From positions 372,001 through 436,000 of the forward strand of contig NW_027480450.1 of assembly GCF_051401765.1 (NCBI RefSeq): 64,000 nt of DNA, given 5' to 3'. Shown piece by piece: positions 11,723-24,639 of the stretch. The notes beneath the pieces were generated by a model. It was not told the DNA's origin and made no database searches. It worked only from the letters and a program-made list of their open reading frames with translations. How positions within the stretch are numbered: position 1 is the first letter of the stretch; each line of letters opens with the position of its first letter. Both the position numbers and the translations under genes were made by a program. Source of the stretch: Calliopsis andreniformis. Lineage: Eukaryota > Arthropoda > Insecta > Hymenoptera > Andrenidae.

Positions 11723-11802
11723 AATCAGTTGTCAATCCTCAATCTTCAATAGAATATCCTCAACCCACAGTTTTCAATACTCAATACTCAATCTGCAATC
11801 TT
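11723..11802. repeat. Element P, truncated (left of a pair)
   Basis: First half only; the full copy starts 182 bp later. CAACCCACAG replaces CAATTCACAG. Confidence 0.72.
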
Positions 11803-11904
11803 CAATCCTCAATACTCAACCTTCAATCCTCAATCCTCAGTCCTCAAACCTCAACTCGGAATCCACAATACTGATTCCTCAATCTTCAGCCCTCAGTCCT
11901 CAAC

Positions 11905-12037
11905 AATCAGTTGTCAATCCTCAATCCTCAGTGGAATATACTCAATTCACAGTTTTCAATACACAATGCTCCATCTGCAATCTTGAAATCTCTATGCACA
12001 AACATCAATTCTCATCACTCAACCCTCAACACTCCGT
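11905..12037. repeat. Element P, full (right of a pair)
   Basis: AGTGGAATATACTC variant of the core. Confidence 0.75.
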
Positions 12038-13114
12038 CCTCAATGTTAAATCCTCAATCATCAATTCTCAATCTTCAATTCTCAATACTGTATCTTCAAT
12101 CCTCAATCCTCAATCCTCAATCCTCAAACCTCAATCCTCAATCTTCAATCCTCTGTCCACAATCCTCAGTCTTCAATCCTCAATCCCCGATCCTCAATCC
12201 TCATTCCTCAATCCTCAATCCTCAATCACCAATCCTCAAACCTCAAACCTCAAACCTCAACCGTCCGTCCTCGTCCTCAATCCTCAACCCTCAATACTCA
12301 ATCCTCAATCTTCAATCATCAATACTCAATCCTCAACCTTCAATCCTCAATCCTCAATCCTCAATTCCCAATCCTCAATCCTCAGTCCTCAAACCTCAAT
12401 CCTGAATACCCAATCATCAATCCTCAATACTCAATCTTCAATCTTCAATCCTCAACCCTCAATACTCAATCCTCAATCCTCAATCCTCAATCCTCAATCT
12501 TCAATACTCAATACTCAATTTGCAAACCTCAATGCTCAATCCTCAATCCCCAATCCTCATACTTCAATCCTCTATAACTCAATCCCCATTCCTCAATCTT
12601 CAAATCTCAATCCACAAACATCAATTCTCATCACTCAACCCTCAACACTCAGTGCTCAATCTTCAATCCTCAATCCTCAGTCCTCAATCTTCAATCCTCA
12701 ATACTCAATCTGCAATCCTCAATCCTCAATCCTCAATACTCGATCCTCATTCTTCTATCCTGAATACCCACTCCTCAATCTTCAATCCTCAATCCTCAAT
12801 CCTCAATTCTCAATCGCCAATCCTCAATCCCCAGTCCTCAAACATCAATACTCAACCCTCAGGCCTCGTCCTCAATCCACAACCCTCAATACTCAATCCT
12901 CAATATTCAATCATCAATATTCAATCTTCAATTCTCAATCCTCAATCCTCAATTCTCAATCCTCTATCCTCAATGTTCAATCCTCAATACCCAATCCTCA
13001 ATCTTCAATCCGCAATCCTCAATCCTCAATCCTCAATCCTCAATCCTCAGTCCTCAAACCTCAATCCTGAATCCCCAGTCCTGAAACTTCAATCTTCAGC
13101 CCTGAGTACTCAAC

Positions 13115-13194
13115 AATCAGTTGTCAATCCTCAATCCTCAATAGAATATCCTCAATTCACAGTTTTCAATACTCAATACTCAACCTGCCATCTT
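13115..13194. repeat. Element P, truncated (left of a pair)
   Basis: HOR-C duplicate of 11723; again 182 bp before a full copy. Confidence 0.72.
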
Positions 13195-13296
13195 CAATCC
13201 TCAATACTCAACCTTCAATCCTCAATCCTCTGTCCTCAAACCTCAATTCTGAATCCACAATACTGATTTCTCAATCTTCAGCCCTCAGTCCTCAAC

Positions 13297-13429
13297 AATC
13301 AGTTGTCAGTCCTCAGTACTCAATAGAATATCCTCAATTCACAGTTTTCAATACTCAATGCTCAATCTGCAATCTTAAAATCTCTATCCACAAACATCAA
13401 TTCTCATCACTCAACCCTCAACACTCAGT
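13297..13429. repeat. Element P, full (right of a pair)
   Basis: HOR-C duplicate of 11905, but with the usual ATAGAATATCCTC core. Confidence 0.75.
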
Positions 13430-14084
13430 CCTCAATGTTCAATCCTCAATCATCAATTCTCAATCTTCAATTCTCAATACTGTATCTTCAATCCTCAATC
13501 CTCAATCCTCAATCCTCAAACCTCAATCCTCAATCTTCAATCCTCTGTCCCCAATCCTCAGTCTTCAATCCTCAATCCCCGATCCTCAATCCTCATTCCT
13601 CAATCCTCAATCCTCAATCACCAATCCTCAAACCTCAAACCTCAAACCTCAACCGTCCGTCCTCGTCCTCAATCCTCAACCCTCAATACTCAATCCTCAA
13701 TCTTCAATCATCAATACCCAATCCTCAACCTTCAATCCTCAATCCTCAATCCTCAATCCCCAATCCTCAATCCTCAGTCCTCAAACCTCAATCCTGAATA
13801 CCCAGTCATCAATCCTCAATACTCAATCTTCAATCTTCAATCCTCAACCCTCAATACTCAATCCTCAATCCTCAATCCTCAATCCTCAATCTTCAATACT
13901 CAATGCTCAATTTGCAAACCTCAATGCTCAATCCTCAATCCCCAATCCTCATACTTCAATCCTCAATACTCAATCTTCAATCCTTAATCCTCAATTCTCA
14001 ATTTTCAATACTCAATCCTCAATCCTCAATACTCAATCCTCAATACTCAGCCAGCAATTCTCAATTCTCAATACTCGATAGAAT

Positions 14085-14102
14085 ATCCTGAATTCTCTGG
14101 AT
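14085..14102. repeat. Inverted repeat, single mismatch
   Basis: ATCCTGA-ATTC-TCTGGAT, identical to the 6871 form. Confidence 0.83.
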
Positions 14103-14552
14103 TCAATACTCAATCCTCAATCCTCAACACTCAGCCCTCATCCTCCATCCTCAATCCTCAATCCTCAATCCTGAATCTTCAATCCTCAATACTCAATCTT
14201 CATTCCTCAATCCGTAATACTCAATCCTCAATCCTCAATCATCAGTCATGAATACTCAATCTTCAATACTCAATCCTCAATCCTCAATCCTCAATCCTCA
14301 AACCTCAATCCTCAATCATCAATCCTCTGTCCCCAATCCTCAGTCTTCAATCCTCAATCCCCGATCCTCAATCCTCAATCCTCAGTCCCCAATACTCAAC
14401 ACTCAATCTTCAATACTCAATCCTCAATTCTCAATCCTCAATCCTCAATCCTCAATCATCAATCCTCAATCATCAATACTCAATCCTCAATCCTCAATTC
14501 TCAATCCTCAATACTCAGCCATCAATTCTCAATTCTCAATACTCGATAGAAT

Positions 14553-14570
14553 ATCCAGAATTCTCTGGAT
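14553..14570. repeat. Inverted repeat with compensatory pair
   Basis: ATCCAGA-ATTC-TCTGGAT: the left arm carries T-to-A opposite the A-to-T of the 6871/14085 form, so the 7-bp stem is perfect again with a different base pair. Confidence 0.88.
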
Positions 14571-15028
14571 TCAATACTCAAACCTCAATCCTCAACTATC
14601 AGCCCTCATACTCCATCCCCAATCCTCAATCCTCAACCCTGAATCCTCAATCCTCAGTCATGAATACTCAATCTTCAATACTCAATCTTCAATCCTCAAT
14701 CCTCAATCCTCAATCCTCAATTCTCAATCCACAATCCTCAATCCTCAGACCTCAAACATCAATACTCAACCCTCAGTCCTTGTCCTCAATCCACAACCCT
14801 CAATTCTCAATCCTCAACCTTCAGTCATCAATATTCAATCTTCAAATCTCAATCCTCAATCCTCAATTCTCAATCCTCTATCCTCAATGTTCAATCCCCA
14901 ATACACAATCCTCAATCTTCAATCCTCAATCCTCAATCCTCAATCCTCTATCCTCAATCCTCAGTCCTCAAACCTCAATCCTGTATCCTCAATCATGAAT
15001 CCTCAATCTTCAGCCCTGAGTACTCAAC

Positions 15029-15108
15029 AGTCTGTTGTCAATCCTCAATCCTCGATAGAACATCCTCAACTCACAGTTTTCAATACTCAATACTCAATCT
15101 GCAATCTT
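15029..15108. repeat. Element P, truncated (left of a pair)
   Basis: AGTCTGTTGTC opening and CATCCTCAACTCACAG core; third instance of the 182-bp pair. Confidence 0.7.
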
Positions 15109-15210
15109 CAATCCACAATACTCTACCTTCAATCCTCAATCCTCAGTCCTCAAACCTCAATTCTGAATCCACAATACTTATTCCTCAATCTTCAGCCCTC
15201 AGTCCTCAAC

Positions 15211-15342
15211 AATCAGTTGTCAATCCTCAATCCTCAATAGAATATCCTCAATTCACAGTTTTCAATACACAATGCTCAATCTGCAGTCTTAAAATCTCTA
15301 TGCACAAACATCAATTCTCATCACTCAACCCTCAACACTCAG
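15211..15342. repeat. Element P, full (right of a pair)
   Basis: Last P element before a 5.5-kb stretch without any. Confidence 0.75.
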
Positions 15343-15734
15343 TCCTCAATGTTCAATCCTCAATCCTCAATCCTCAATCTTCAATCCTCAATTCTCAATC
15401 TTCAATCCTCAATCCTCAAACCTCAATCCTCAATCCTCATTCTTCAATCCTCAACACCCAATCGTCAATCTTCAATCCTCAATCCTCAATCCTCAATTCT
15501 GAATCCTCAATCCTCAATCCTCAGACCTCAAACATCAATACTCAACCCTCAGTCCTCATCCTCGATCCACAACCCTCAATCCTCGATCCTCAATCTTCAA
15601 TCATCAATATTCAATATTCAATCCTCAATCCTCAATCCTCAATACTCAATCCTCAATCCTCAGTCCTCAATACTCAACCTTCAATCCTCATTTCTCAATC
15701 CTCAATCCTCAGACCTCAGTCCTCAAACCTCAAT

Positions 15735-17800
15735 CCTCAATTCTCAATACTCAATCCTCAATCCTCAATACTCAATCCCCAATCCACAATCTTCAATCCT
15801 CAATACTCAATCTTCAACCCTCAATCCTCATTCGTCAATCCTCAATACCCAATCCTCAATCTTCAATCCTCAATCCCCAATCCTCAATTCTCATTACTAA
15901 ATCCTCAATTATCAGACCTCAATCCTCAATCCTCAATACTCAATCTTCAATCCTCAATCCTTAATTCTCGATCCTCAATCCTCAGTCCTCAGTCCTCAAA
16001 CCTCAATCCTCAATTCTCAATACTCAATCCTCAATCCTCAATACTCAATCCCCAATCCACAATCTTCAATCCTCAATACTCAATCCTCAACCCTCAATCC
16101 TCCTTCTTCAATCCTCAATACCCAATCCTCAATCTTCAATCCTCAATCCTCAATCCTCAATCCTCATTACTCAATCCTCAATCCTCAGTAATGAATCCTC
16201 AGTCCTCAATCCTCAATCCTCAATCCTCAATCCTCAGATCTCAAACATAAATACTCAACCCTCAGTCCTCGTCCTCGATCCACAACCCTCAATCCTCGAT
16301 CCTCAATCTTCAATCATCAATATTCAATATTCAATCCTCAATCCTCAATCCTCAACACTCAGTCCTCAATCCTCAGTCCTCAATCCTCAACCCTCAATCC
16401 TCGTTCCTCAAACCTCAATCCTCAACCCTCAGTCCTCATCCTCAATTCTCAATTCTCAATCCTCAATCCTCAATCCTCAATCTTCAATCCTCAATAATCA
16501 ATCTCCAATCCTAGATACTCAATCCCAAATCCTCAATCCTTAATCCTCAACCTTCAATCCTCAATCCCCAGTCCTCAATCCTCAATCCTCAATCCTCAGA
16601 CCTCAACCCTCAGCCGTCAGTCCTCGTCCTCAATCCTCAACACTCAATCCTCATTCTTCAATCCTCTATACCCAATCCTCAATCTTCAATCCTCAATCCT
16701 CAATCCTCAGTACTCAATCCTCAATCCTCAGTCCTCAGTCCTCAAACCTCAATCCTCAACCCTCAGCCCTCATCCTCAATCCTCAATCCTCAATCTTCAA
16801 TCCTCAATCCTCAATACTCAATCCTCAATCCTCAATCTTCAATCCTCAATACTCAATCTTCAATCCTCAATCCTCAAAGCTCAATCCTCAATCCTCAATC
16901 CTCAATCATCAATCCTCAATACTCAATCTTCAATCCTCAATCATCAATCCTCAATCCTCAATGCTCAATCCTCAATCCTCAATCCTCAACCCTCAGCCTT
17001 CAATCCTGAATACTCAATCTGCAATCCTCAATCCTCAATCCTCAACACTCAATCCTCATTCTTCAATCCTCAATAACCAATCCTCAATCTTCAGTCCTCA
17101 ATCCTCAATCCTCAATTCTCAATGCTCAATCCTCAATCCTCAGACCTCAATCCTCAATCTTCAATCCTCAATACTCAATCTTCAATCCTCAATCCTCAAT
17201 CCTCAATACTCAATCCTCATTCTTCAATACTCAACACCCAGTCCTCAATCTTCAATCCTCAATCCTCAATCCTCAATTCTGAACACTCAATCCTCAATCC
17301 TCAATCTTCAATCCTCAACCCTCAATCTTCAATCCTCAATAATCAATCTCCAATCCTAGATACTCAATCCCAAATCCTCAATCCTTAATCCTCAACCTTC
17401 AGTCCTCAATCCCCAGTCCTCAATCTTCAATCCTCAATGCTCAATCCTCAATCCTCAATCCTCAGTCCTGAATCCTCAATCCTCAATCCTCAGACCTCAA
17501 CCCTCAGCCGTCAGTCCTCGTCCTCAATCCTCAACACTCAATCCTCATTCTTCAATCCTCTATACCCAATCCTCAATCTTCAATCCTCAATCCTCAATCC
17601 TCAGTTCTCAATCCTCAATCCTCAGTCCTCAGTCCTCAAACCTCAATCCTCAACCCTCAGCCCTCATCCTCAATCCTCAATCCTCAATCTTCAATCCTCA
17701 ATCCTCAATACTCAATCCTCAATCCTCAATCTTCAATCCTCAATAACCAATCCTCAATCTTCAATCCTCAATCCTCAAACCTCAATTCTCAATCCTCAAT
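15735..17800. repeat. HOR-D copy 1 (2066-bp unit)
   Basis: Every landmark recurs at +2066, for example TTCTCAATAC at 15741/17807, GTAATGAATCC near 16189/18255 and ATG codons at 16961/19027. The unit has neither element P nor the inverted repeat. Inside it, 15724-15990 is followed by a 273-bp (39-heptamer) shifted near-copy from 15997. Confidence 0.9.
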
Positions 17801-19866
17801 CCTCAATTCTCAATACTCAATCCTCAATCCTCAATACTCAATCCCCAATCCACAATCTTCAATCCTCAATACTCAATCTTCAACCCTCAATCCTCATTCG
17901 TCAATCCTCAATACCCAATCCTCAATCTTCAATCCTCAATCCCCAATCCTCAATTCTCATTACTAAATCCTCAATTATCAGACCTCAATCCTCAATCCTC
18001 AATACTCAATCTTCAATCCTCAATCCTTAATTCTCGATCCTCAATCCTCAGTCCTCAGTCCTCAAACCTCAATCCTCAATTCTCAATACTCAATCCTCAA
18101 TCCTCAATACTCAATCCCCAATCCACAATCTTCAATCCTCAATACTCAATCCTCAACCCTCAATCCTCCTTCTTCAATCCTCAATACCCAATCCTCAATC
18201 TTCAATCCTCAATCCTCAATCCTCAATCCTCATTACTCAATCCTCAATCCTCAGTAATGAATCCTCAGTCCTCAATCCTCAATCCTCAATCCTCAATCCT
18301 CAGATCTCAAACATAAATACTCAACCCTCAGTCCTCGTCCTCGATCCACAACCCTCAATCCTCGATCCTCAATCTTCAATCATCAATATTCAATATTCAA
18401 TCCTCAATCCTCAATCCTCAACACTCAGTCCTCAATCCTCAGTCCTCAATCCTCAACCCTCAATCCTCGTTCCTCAAACCTCAATCCTCAACCCTCAGTC
18501 CTCATCCTCAATTCTCAATTCTCAATCCTCAATCCTCAATCCTCAATCTTCAATCCTCAATAATCAATCTCCAATCCTAGATACTCAATCCCAAATCCTC
18601 AATCCTTAATCCTCAACCTTCAATCCTCAATCCCCAGTCCTCAATCCTCAATCCTCAATCCTCAGACCTCAACCCTCAGCCGTCAGTCCTCGTCCTCAAT
18701 CCTCAACACTCAATCCTCATTCTTCAATCCTCTATACCCAATCCTCAATCTTCAATCCTCAATCCTCAATCCTCAGTACTCAATCCTCAATCCTCAGTCC
18801 TCAGTCCTCAAACCTCAATCCTCAACCCTCAGCCCTCATCCTCAATCCTCAATCCTCAATCTTCAATCCTCAATCCTCAATACTCAATCCTCAATCCTCA
18901 ATCTTCAATCCTCAATACTCAATCTTCAATCCTCAATCCTCAAAGCTCAATCCTCAATCCTCAATCCTCAATCATCAATCCTCAATACTCAATCTTCAAT
19001 CCTCAATCATCAATCCTCAATCCTCAATGCTCAATCCTCAATCCTCAATCCTCAACCCTCAGCCTTCAATCCTGAATACTCAATCTGCAATCCTCAATCC
19101 TCAATCCTCAACACTCAATCCTCATTCTTCAATCCTCAATAACCAATCCTCAATCTTCAGTCCTCAATCCTCAATCCTCAATTCTCAATGCTCAATCCTC
19201 AATCCTCAGACCTCAATCCTCAATCTTCAATCCTCAATACTCAATCTTCAATCCTCAATCCTCAATCCTCAATACTCAATCCTCATTCTTCAATACTCAA
19301 CACCCAGTCCTCAATCTTCAATCCTCAATCCTCAATCCTCAATTCTGAACACTCAATCCTCAATCCTCAATCTTCAATCCTCAACCCTCAATCTTCAATC
19401 CTCAATAATCAATCTCCAATCCTAGATACTCAATCCCAAATCCTCAATCCTTAATCCTCAACCTTCAGTCCTCAATCCCCAGTCCTCAATCTTCAATCCT
19501 CAATGCTCAATCCTCAATCCTCAATCCTCAGTCCTGAATCCTCAATCCTCAATCCTCAGACCTCAACCCTCAGCCGTCAGTCCTCGTCCTCAATCCTCAA
19601 CACTCAATCCTCATTCTTCAATCCTCTATACCCAATCCTCAATCTTCAATCCTCAATCCTCAATCCTCAGTTCTCAATCCTCAATCCTCAGTCCTCAGTC
19701 CTCAAACCTCAATCCTCAACCCTCAGCCCTCATCCTCAATCCTCAATCCTCAATCTTCAATCCTCAATCCTCAATACTCAATCCTCAATCCTCAATCTTC
19801 AATCCTCAATAACCAATCCTCAATCTTCAATCCTCAATCCTCAAACCTCAATTCTCAATCCTCAAT
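17801..19866. repeat. HOR-D copy 2 (2066-bp unit)
   Basis: Tandem copy of 15735-17800 with very few differences noticed. The match stops at about 19866, where copy 1 continues with TTCTCAATAC and this copy with ACTCAATATTC. Confidence 0.9.
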
Positions 19867-20068
19867 ACTCAATATTCAATCCTCAACCCTCAATCCTCAA
19901 TCCTCAATCCTCATTCTTCAATCCTCAACACCCAATCGTCAATCTTCAATCCTCAATCCTCAATCCTCAATCCTCAATCCTCAATCTTCAATCCTCAACA
20001 CTCACTTCTTCAATCCTCAATCCTCAATCCTCAATCCTCAATCCTCAATACTCAATCCTCAATCCTCA
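19867..20068. repeat. Junction between HOR-D and HOR-E
   Basis: Contains CAACACCCAATCGTCAATC and the CACTCACTTCTTC phrase (near 19997) that mark the K insert modules further right. Probably a piece of such a module. Confidence 0.65.
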
Positions 20069-20810
20069 GTAATCAATCCTCAATACTCAATCCCCAATCC
20101 TCAATCTTCAATCCCCAATACTCAATCTTCAATCCTCAATCCTCAATCCTCAATCCTCAATACACATTGTTCAATCCTGAATACCAAATCCTCAATCTTC
20201 AATCCTCAATCCTCAATCCTCTATTCTCAACCCTCAATCCTCAATCCTCAGACTTCAAACATCAATACTAAACCCTCAGTCCACGTCCTCAATCCACAAC
20301 ACTCAATCGTCAATCCTCAATCATCAATCATCAATATTCAATCTTCAATCCTCAATCCTCAATCCTCAATCCTCAACCCTCAATCCTCAATGATCAATAC
20401 TCAATACCCAATCCTCAGTCTTCAATCCTCAATCCTCAATCCTCAATCCTCAATACACATTGTTCAATCCTCAATACCAAATCCTCAATCTTCAATCCTC
20501 AATCCTCAATCCTCTATTGTCAATCCTCAATCCTCAATCCTCAGACTTCAAACATCAATACTAAACCCTCAGTCCTCGTCCTCGATCCACAACACTCAAT
20601 CGTCAATCCTCAATCATCAATCATCAATATTCAGTCTTCAATCCTCAATCCTCAATCCTCAATCCTCAACCCTCAATCCTCAATGATCAATCCTCAATAC
20701 CCAATCCTCAGTCTTCAATCCTCAATCCTCAATCCTCAATCCTCAGCCCTCAAACCTCAAACCTGAATTCTCAATCCTGAATCCTCAATCTTCAGACCTC
20801 AGTCCTCAAG

Positions 20811-21252
20811 AATCAGTTGTCAATTCTCAATCCTCAATAGAATATCATCAATTCACAGTTTTCAATACCCAATACTCAATCTGCAACCTTCAAATCTCTG
20901 TCCACAAACATCAATTCTCATCACTCAACCCTCAACACTCCGTCCCCAATCCTCAATCTTCAACACTCAATCCACAATCCTCCATCTTCAATCATCAATA
21001 CTCTATCCTCAGTCCTCAATCCTCAATCCTCAATCCTCAATCCTCAGATCTCAAACATAAATACTCAACCCTCAGTCCTCGTCCTCGATCCACAACCCTC
21101 AATCCTCGATCCTCAATCTTCAATCATCAATATTCAATATTCAATTCTCAATCCTCAATCCTCAACACTCAGTCCTCAATCCTCAATCCTCAATACTCAA
21201 CCATCAATCCTCAATTCTCGAACTCAATAGAAAATCCTGAATTCTCAGGATT
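20811..21252. repeat. P element + inverted repeat cassette
   Basis: P element 20811-20946, inverted repeat 21233-21252. The arms here are 8 bp (AATCCTGA/TCAGGATT) because the flank is GAAAATCC instead of GAATATCC. Start-to-start distance 422. Confidence 0.85.
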
Positions 21253-22263
21253 CAATACTCAAACCTCAGCACACAACCCTCAGCCCTCATCCTCAATCCT
21301 CAATCCTCAATCCACAATCCTCAATATTCAATCATCAGTACTCAATCTTCAATCCTCAATCCTCAATCCCCAATCCTCAATCCTCAATCCTCAGTAATCA
21401 ATCCTCAATCTTCAATACTCAGTCGTCAATCCTCAGTCCTCAATCCTCAACCCTCAATCCTCGTTCCTCAAACCTCAATCCTCAACCCTCAGTCCTCATC
21501 CTCAATTCTCAATTCTCAATCCTCAATCCTCAATCCTCAATCTTCAATCCTCAATAATCAATCTCCAATCCTAGATACTCAATCCCAAATCCTCAATCCT
21601 TAATCCTCAACCTTCAATCCTCAATCCCCAGTCCTCAATCTTCAATCCTCAATGCTCAGTCCTCAATCCTCAATCCTCAGTCCTCAATCCTCAATCCTCA
21701 ATCCTCAGACCTCAACCCTCAGCCGTCAGTCCTCGTCCTCAATCCTCAACACTCAATCCTCATTCTTCAATCCTCTATACCCAATCCTCAATCTTCAATC
21801 CTCAATCCTCAATCCTCAGTACTCAATCCTCAATCCTCAGTCCTCAGTCCTCAAACCTCAATCATCAATCCTCAATACTCAATCTTCAATCCTCAATCCT
21901 CAATCCTCAATCCTCAATGCTCAATCCTCAATCCTCAATCCTCAACCCTCAACCTTCAATCCTCAATACTCAATCTGCAATCCTCAATCCTCAATCCTCA
22001 ACACTCAATCCTCATTCTTCAATCCTCAATAACCAATCCTCAATCTTCAATCCTCAATCCTCAAACCTCAATTCTCAGACCTCAAACATAAATACTCAAC
22101 CCTCAGTCCTCGTCCTCGATCCACAAGCCTCAATCCTCGATCCTCAATCTTCAATCATCAATATTCAATATTCAATCCTCAATACTCTATCCTCAATACT
22201 CAGTTCTCAATCCTCAATCCTCAATACTCAACCATCAATCCTCAATTCTCGAACTCAATAGAA

Positions 22264-22283
22264 AATCCTGAATTCTCAGGATT
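22264..22283. repeat. Inverted repeat without P
   Basis: Perfect 8-bp arms; 1031 bp after the cassette site and 1325 bp before the next. Confidence 0.85.
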
Positions 22284-23166
22284 CAATACTCAAACCTCAA
22301 CACACAACCCTCAGCCCTCATCCTCATTCCTCAATCCTCAATCCTCAATCCTCAATATTCAATCCTCAATACTCAATCTGCAATCCTCAACCCTCAATCC
22401 CCAATCCTCAATCCTCAATCCTCAGTAATCAATCCTCAATACTCAATCCTCAATCCTCAATCTTCAATCCCCAATACTCAATCTTCAATCCTCAATCCTC
22501 AATCCTCAATCCTCAATACACATTGTTCAATCCTCAATACCAAATCCTCAATCTTCAATCCTCAATCCTCAATCCTCTATTCTCAACCCTCAATCCTCAA
22601 TCCTCAGACTTCAAACATCAACACTAAACCCTCAGTCCTCGTCCTCAATCCACAACACTCAATCGTCAATCCTCAATCATCAATCATCAATATTCAATCT
22701 TCAATCCTCAATCCTCAATCCTCAATCCTCAACCCTCAATCCTCAATGATCAATACTCAATACCCAATCCTCAGTCTTCAATCCTCAATCCTCAATCCTC
22801 AATCCTCAATACACATTGTTCAATCCTCAATTCCAAATCCTCAATCTTCAATCCTCAATCCTCAATCCTCTATTGTCAATCCTCAATCCTCAATCCTCAG
22901 ACTTCAAACATCAATACTAAACCCTCAGTCCTCGTCCTCAATCCACAACACTCAATCGTCAATCCTCAATCATCAATCATCAATATTCAGTCTTCAATCC
23001 TCAATCCTCAATCCTCAATCCTCAACCCTCAATCCTCAATGATCAATCCTCAATACCCAATCCTCAGTCTTCAATCCTCAATCCTCAATCCTCAATCCTC
23101 AGCCCTCAAACCTCAAACCTGAATCCTCAATCCTGAATCCTCAATCTTCAGACCTCAGTCCTCAAG

Positions 23167-23608
23167 AATCAGTTGTCAATTCTCAATCCTCAATAGAATA
23201 TCATCAATTCACAGTTTTCAATACCCAATACTCAATCTGCAACCTTCAAATCTCTGTCCACAAACATCAATTCTCATCACTCAACCCTCAACACTCCGTC
23301 CCCAATCCTCAATCTTCAACACTCAATCCACAATCCTCCATCATCAATCATTAATACTCTATCCTCAGTCCTCAATCCTCAATCCTCAATCCTCAATCCT
23401 CAGATCTCAAACATAAATACTCAACCCTCAGTCCTCGTCCTCGATCCACAACCCTCAATCCTCGATCCTCAATCTTCAATCATCAATATTCAATATTCAA
23501 TCCTCAATCCTCAATCCTCAACACTCAGTCCTCAATCCTCAATCCTCAATACTCAACCATCAATCCTCAATTCTCGAACTCAATAGAAAATCCTGAATTC
23601 TCAGGATT
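23167..23608. repeat. P element + inverted repeat cassette
   Basis: Type-b HOR-E; spacing 422, perfect 8-bp arms. Confidence 0.85.
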
Positions 23609-24619
23609 CAATACTCAAACCTCAGCACACAACCCTCAGCCCTCATCCTCAATCCTCAATCCTCAATCCACAATCCTCAATATTCAATCATCAGTACTCA
23701 ATCTTCAATCCTCAATACTCAATCCCCAATCCTCAATCCTCAATCCTCAGTAATCAATCCTCAATCTTCAATACTCAGTCGTCAATCCTCAGTCCTCAAT
23801 CCTCAACCCTCAATCCTCGTTCCTCAAACCTCAATCCTCAACCCTCAGTCCTCATCCTCAATTCTCAATTCTCAATCCTCAATCCTCAATCCTCAATCTT
23901 CAATCCTCAATAATCAATCTCCAATCCTAGATACTCAATCCCAAATCCTCAATCCTTAATCCTCAACCTTCAATCCTCAATCCCCAGTCCTCAATCTTCA
24001 ATCCTCAATGCTCAGTCCTCAATCCTCAATCCTCAGTCCTCAATCCTCAATCCTCAATCCTCAGACCTCAACCCTCAGCCGTCAGTCCTCGTCCTCAATC
24101 CTCAACACTCAATCCTCATTCTTCAATCCTCTATACCCAATCCTCAATCTTCAATCCTCAATCCTCAATCCTCAGTACTCAATCCTCAATCCTCAGTCCT
24201 CAGTCCTCAAACCTCAATCATCAATCCTCAATACTCAATCTTCAATCCTCAATCCTCAATCCTCAATCCTCAATGCTCAATCCTCAATCCTCAATCCTCA
24301 ACCCTCAACCTTCAATCCTCAATACTCAATCTGCAATCCTCAATCCTCAATCCTCAACACTCAATCCTCATTCTTCAATCCTCAATAACCAATCCTCAAT
24401 CTTCAATCCTCAATCCTCAAACCTCAATTCTCAGACCTCAAACATAAATACTCAACCCTCAGTCCTCGTCCTCGATCCACAAGCCTCAATCCTCGATCCT
24501 CAATCTTCAATCATCAATATTCAATATTCAATCCTCAATACTCAATCCTCAATACTCAGTTCTCAATCCTCAATCCTCAATACTCAACCATCAATCCTCA
24601 ATTCTCGAACTCAATAGAA

Positions 24620-24639
24620 AATCCTGAATTCTCAGGATT
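24620..24639. repeat. Inverted repeat without P
   Basis: Perfect arms; 1031 bp after the site at 23589. Confidence 0.85.

Larger units (their letters stand above)
11640..13031. repeat. HOR-C copy 1 (1392-bp unit)
   Basis: Landmarks recur at +1392: TCTTCAGCCCTGAGTACTC (11701 and 13093), the paired P elements (11723/11905 and 13115/13297) and the AATGCTCAAT phrase (12531 and 13923). Copies differ by scattered substitutions. Confidence 0.85.
13032..13964. repeat. HOR-C copy 2, truncated at right
   Basis: Follows copy 1 directly and matches it until about 13964, where copy 1 has TCTATAACTC and this copy has plain heptamers. A further trace of the unit, including the P pair, lies 1914 bp on (15029/15211). 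Confidence 0.82.
13965..15734. repeat. Mosaic region with the variant inverted repeats
   Basis: Holds inverted repeats at 14085 and 14553 (468 bp apart), then a partial HOR-C copy at about 14960-15360. No inverted repeat occurs again until 21233. Confidence 0.7.
20069..22424. repeat. HOR-E unit 1, type a (2356 bp)
   Basis: Begins at GTAATCAATCC. Type a is told from type b by GTTCAATCCTGAATACC near 20168, CTCAATACCAAATCC near 20470 and an extra GAATTC near 20766. It carries the P/inverted-repeat cassette at 20811-21252 and a second inverted repeat at 22264. Confidence 0.88.

Noticed and set aside
15735..19866. HOR-D as a transposon insertion with target-site duplication
   Set aside because: It is a tandem pair of heptamer-based units with no terminal inverted repeats, LTRs or coding capacity. 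Short flanking matches are only common heptamers.
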